Of a stretch of 64,000 nt of DNA, positions 61,355-64,000 are shown one piece after another. Source of the stretch: Micromonospora sp. C31 (lineage in GTDB: Bacteria > Actinomycetota > Actinomycetes > Mycobacteriales > Micromonosporaceae); NCBI RefSeq assembly GCF_018070575.1, contig NZ_JAGPXN010000006.1, positions 124,001-188,000 of the forward strand, given 5' to 3'. How positions within the stretch are numbered: the first letter of the stretch is position 1; every line of letters begins with the position of its first letter. The notes under the pieces were generated by a model. It made no database searches. It was given only the letters and a program-made list of their open reading frames with translations, and was not told where the DNA came from. The translations under genes were made by a program, and so were the position numbers.

Positions 61355-64000
61355 TCAGCTGCAACCGCTGGTGGAGCCGCAGCCCTCGCAGACGTAGCAG
61401 CTACCGGCCGGGCGCATCTTCGTACCGCAGGTGAAGCAGAGCGGCGCGTCGGCGGCCTTGCCGATCACGGTCTCCAGCAGCTCGGTGCTGGAACCCACGG
61501 ACGGCGCCGGCGTGGCGGCGGCGACGTCGGCCATCTCCTGGGCCGGCTGGGCGACCGGGCCGGTCTTCGGCTCGGCCGGCGACACGACCGGGGCGGAGGA
61601 GGCCATCGCGGTGAGGTCCGCACCGCTCGCCTCCGCCTCCGCCTCGGCCCGGAGCTGGGCGGCCCGCTCGCTGGCGGTGAAGATGCCCAGTTCCGCGCGG
61701 CGCTCGTACGGCAGGAAGTCCAGTGCCAGGCGACGGAAGATGTAGTCCATCACCGAGGCGGCCATCCGCACGTCCGGGTCGTCGGTCATGCCGGCCGGCT
61801 CGAAGCGCATGTTGGTGAACTTGCTGACGTACGTCTCCAGCGGGACGCCGTACTGGAGACCGATGGAGATGGCCACCGAGAAGGCGTCCATCACGCCGGC
61901 CAGGGTCGAGCCCTGCTTCGACATCTTCAGGAAGACCTCGCCGAGGCCGTCGTCCGGGTAGGACGAGGCGGTGAGGTAGCCCTCGGCGCCGCCGACGGAG
62001 AAGCTGACCGTCTGCGACGGGCGCTTCTTCGGCAGCCGCTTGCGCACCGGGCGGTACTCGACGACCTTCTCGACGACCTTCTCCACCTCGGCCGGGGCCT
62101 CCGTGGTCGCGACGGCCTTGTTGGGCTTGGCGACCGACAGCGGCTGGCCGACCTTGCAGTTGTCGCGGTAGATCGCCAGCGCCTTGAGGCCCAGCTTCCA
62201 GCCCTCGAAGTAGATCTTCTCGACGTCCTCGACGGTCGCCTGCTCCGGCATGTTGACCGTCTTGGAGATGGCGCCGGAGATGAACGGCTGGACGGCCGCC
62301 ATCATCCGTACGTGGCCCATCGGGGCGATCGAGCGCTCGCCCATCGCGCAGTCGAAGACCGGGTAGTGCTCCGGCTTCAGGCCGGGGGCGTCGACCACGT
62401 GGCCGTGGTCGGCGATGTGCTCCACGATCGCCTCGACCTGCTCCTCGGGGTAGCCGAGGCTGCGCAGGGCGCGCGGCACGGTCTGGTTGACGATCTGCAT
62501 CGAGCCGCCGCCGACCAGCTTCTTGAACTTGACCAGCGCCAGGTCCGGCTCGACACCGGTGGTGTCGCAGTCCATCATCAGGCCGATGGTGCCGGTCGGC
62601 GCGAGCACGCTGGCCTGCGAGTTGCGCCAGCCGAACTTGTCACCGATCTTGTTGCCCTGGGTCCACTGCTTCGTCGCCTCGCGGACGATCGCGGTGGCCA
62701 CGGTGCTGGTCGGCTTGATCTCGTCGTTGGCGGCGGCGTGCTTGCGCATGACCCGCTTGTGCGGCTCGGCGTTGCGGGCGTAGCCGTCGTACGCGCCGAC
62801 GACGCCGGCCAGCTCGGCCGAGCGGCGGTACGCGGTGCCGGTCATCAGCGAGGTGATCGACGCGGCCACCGAGCGGCCCTGCTCCGAGTCGTAGGGCAGG
62901 CCGGAGGCCATCAGCAGGGCGCCGAGGTTGGCGTAGCCGATGCCGAGCTGCCGGTAGGCGCGGGTGGTCTCGCCGATCTTCTCGGTCGGGAAGTCCGCGA
63001 AGCAGATCGAGATGTCCATGGCGGTGATGACGAACTCGACGGACCGGACGAACTTCTCCACCTCGAAGCCGCCGTCGGCACGCAGGAACTTCATCAGGTT
63101 CAGGGAGGCCAGGTTGCACGAGGAGTTGTCCAGGTGCAGGTACTCCGAGCACGGGTTCGACGCGGTGATCCGCCCGGTCTCCGGGCAGGTGTGCCAGTCG
63201 TTGATGGTGTCGTCGTACTGCAGGCCGGGGTCGGCGCACTCCCAGGCGGCGTGGGAGATGGTGCGGAACAGGTTCTTCGCGTCGATGGTCTCGATCACCG
63301 CGCCGTCGAGCCGGCCGCGCAGGTCGAAGCCGCCGCCGTTCTCCACGGCGGTCATGAACTCGTCGGAGACCCGGACGGAGTTGTTGGCGTTCTGGTACTG
63401 CACGCTGACGATGTCGGCGCCGCCGAGGTCCATGTCGAACCCGGCGTCGCGCAGCGCGCGGATCTTGTCCTCCTCGCGCGCCTTGGTCACCACGAACTCC
63501 TGGATGTCCGGGTGGTCCACGTCGAGGATGACCATCTTCGCCGCGCGCCGGGTGGCGCCGCCGGACTTGATGGTGCCGGCGGAGGCGTCCGCGCCGCGCA
63601 TGAAGCTGACCGGGCCGGAGGCGTTGCCGCCGGAGGAGAGCAGCTCGCGGGAGGAACGGATCCTGGACAGGTTCACGCCGGAGCCGGAGCCGCCCTTGAA
63701 GATCAGCCCCTCCTCCTTGTACCAGTCCAGGATGGAGTCCATCGAGTCGTCGACGGCCAGGATGAAGCACGCCGAGACCTGCTGGGGCGAGGGCGTGCCG
63801 ACGTTGAACCAGACGGGCGAGTTGAAGCTGAACACCTGGTGCAGCAGCATCCAGGTCAGCTCGTGGGCGAAGATCTCGGCGTCGGCCGGGCCGGCGAAGT
63901 AGCCGTACTCCTCACCGGCGGTGCGGTAGGTGGTGACCACCCGGTCGATCAGCTGCCGCAGCGACCACTCCCGCTCCGGGGTGCCCACGGCGCCCCGGAA
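61355..64000 (-). CDS. nrdJ: Adenosylcobalamin-dependent (class II) ribonucleotide reductase (5' partial)
   Basis: About 881 C-terminal residues are in the window and the frame stays open across the right edge (FRGAVGTPEREWSL), so the start and ~70-80 residues are outside. Catalytic blocks are QQVSACFIL (redox Cys), FKGGSGSGVNLSRIRSSREL, NPCSEYLHLDNSSCNLASLN (thiyl-radical loop with N-x-C-x-E) and PTGTIGLMMDCDTTGVEPD. A ~70-residue Ala/Glu/Pro-rich linker precedes a C-terminal Cys-rich tail (CFTCGTKM, CYVCEGCGSTSGC) that re-reduces the active site. It converts ribonucleotides to deoxyribonucleotides using B12 and needs no oxygen. nrdR would be expected just outside the window. Confidence 0.96.
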   Translation of the reverse strand, partial: FRGAVGTPEREWSLRQLIDRVVTTYRTAGEEYGYFAGPADAEIFAHELTWMLLHQVFSFNSPVWFNVGTPSPQQVSACFILAVDDSMDSILDWYKEEGLIFKGGSGSGVNLSRIRSSRELLSSGGNASGPVSFMRGADASAGTIKSGGATRRAAKMVILDVDHPDIQEFVVTKAREEDKIRALRDAGFDMDLGGADIVSVQYQNANNSVRVSDEFMTAVENGGGFDLRGRLDGAVIETIDAKNLFRTISHAAWECADPGLQYDDTINDWHTCPETGRITASNPCSEYLHLDNSSCNLASLNLMKFLRADGGFEVEKFVRSVEFVITAMDISICFADFPTEKIGETTRAYRQLGIGYANLGALLMASGLPYDSEQGRSVAASITSLMTGTAYRRSAELAGVVGAYDGYARNAEPHKRVMRKHAAANDEIKPTSTVATAIVREATKQWTQGNKIGDKFGWRNSQASVLAPTGTIGLMMDCDTTGVEPDLALVKFKKLVGGGSMQIVNQTVPRALRSLGYPEEQVEAIVEHIADHGHVVDAPGLKPEHYPVFDCAMGERSIAPMGHVRMMAAVQPFISGAISKTVNMPEQATVEDVEKIYFEGWKLGLKALAIYRDNCKVGQPLSVAKPNKAVATTEAPAEVEKVVEKVVEYRPVRKRLPKKRPSQTVSFSVGGAEGYLTASSYPDDGLGEVFLKMSKQGSTLAGVMDAFSVAISIGLQYGVPLETYVSKFTNMRFEPAGMTDDPDVRMAASVMDYIFRRLALDFLPYERRAELGIFTASERAAQLRAEAEAEASGADLTAMASSAPVVSPAEPKTGPVAQPAQEMADVAAATPAPSVGSSTELLETVIGKAADAPLCFTCGTKMRPAGSCYVCEGCGSTSGCS

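Overview
The window is about 72-73% G+C, uses GTG starts and GC-ending codons, and has very short or overlapping intergenic junctions (ATGA, GTGA, TGATG). This points to an actinomycete, most likely a Micromonosporaceae member such as Micromonospora. The support is an interspersed paired GGGGCCC-centred palindrome, a repeated MSARSEPG-type mini-reading frame, two near-identical primary-type sigma factors, and the conserved order trmA-like / APC permease / ceoB / ceoC / DUF3159 / OB-fold / DUF3710 / dut / DUF3093 / DUF4193 / cei-like / suhB / sigA ... sigB ... ideR. That order I recognise from Mycobacterium tuberculosis (about Rv2681-Rv2711). No rRNA, tRNA, CRISPR array, prophage or insertion sequence was recognised.

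Layout. 1-5122: the end of a ribonuclease D homologue, a fadA-fadB beta-oxidation pair and a proline-rich membrane protein. 5176-10516: a VOC protein, a response regulator/histidine kinase pair joined by tandem 59-bp coupled mini-frames, a C39-like peptidase and a PQQ-like beta-propeller protein. 10624-16390: three paralogous polytopic membrane proteins (possible GT-C glycosyltransferases). 16580-26055: a lipoprotein, dxs, anmK, a TrmA-type RNA methyltransferase, an APC permease and the potassium-uptake subunits ceoB/ceoC. 26094-34976: the conserved housekeeping block ending in the primary sigma factor and a small zinc-ribbon protein. 35077-44302: a helicase, a TRIC-like channel, pseudouridine catabolism (psuG-psuK), LtrA, a DNA glycosylase, a methyltransferase and dtd. 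44384-52511: Spo0M, sigB, a VOC protein, a Pat-type acetyltransferase beside an AcuC deacetylase, a mercaptopyruvate-type sulfurtransferase and IdeR. 52672-64000: a secreted NlpC/P60 protein below an AfsR-like SARP regulator, an MFS transporter, a DksA/TraR-type protein behind a candidate attenuator, a DUF2332 protein, a micro-operon of three tiny genes opposite an HTH regulator, and most of the B12-dependent ribonucleotide reductase nrdJ (its start lies beyond the right edge).

How they work together. Most of the window is chromosomal core: isoprenoid precursor supply (dxs), murein recycling (anmK), nucleotide hygiene (dut, nrdJ), K+ homeostasis (ceoBC), transcription (sigA, sigB, DksA-like), iron control (ideR) and reversible protein acetylation (Pat/AcuC). 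The most unusual signals are small-scale: a 204-nt stretch almost identical between the two sigma genes, a 54-bp dual-palindrome element that supplies a protein tail at one locus and a stop codon at another, coupled 20-codon mini-frames between a response regulator and its kinase, a leaderless Cys-containing leader frame plus intrinsic terminator in front of the DksA-like gene, a 17-bp perfect inverted repeat at the ideR promoter, and a lower-GC islet of micro-genes with nested inverted repeats.
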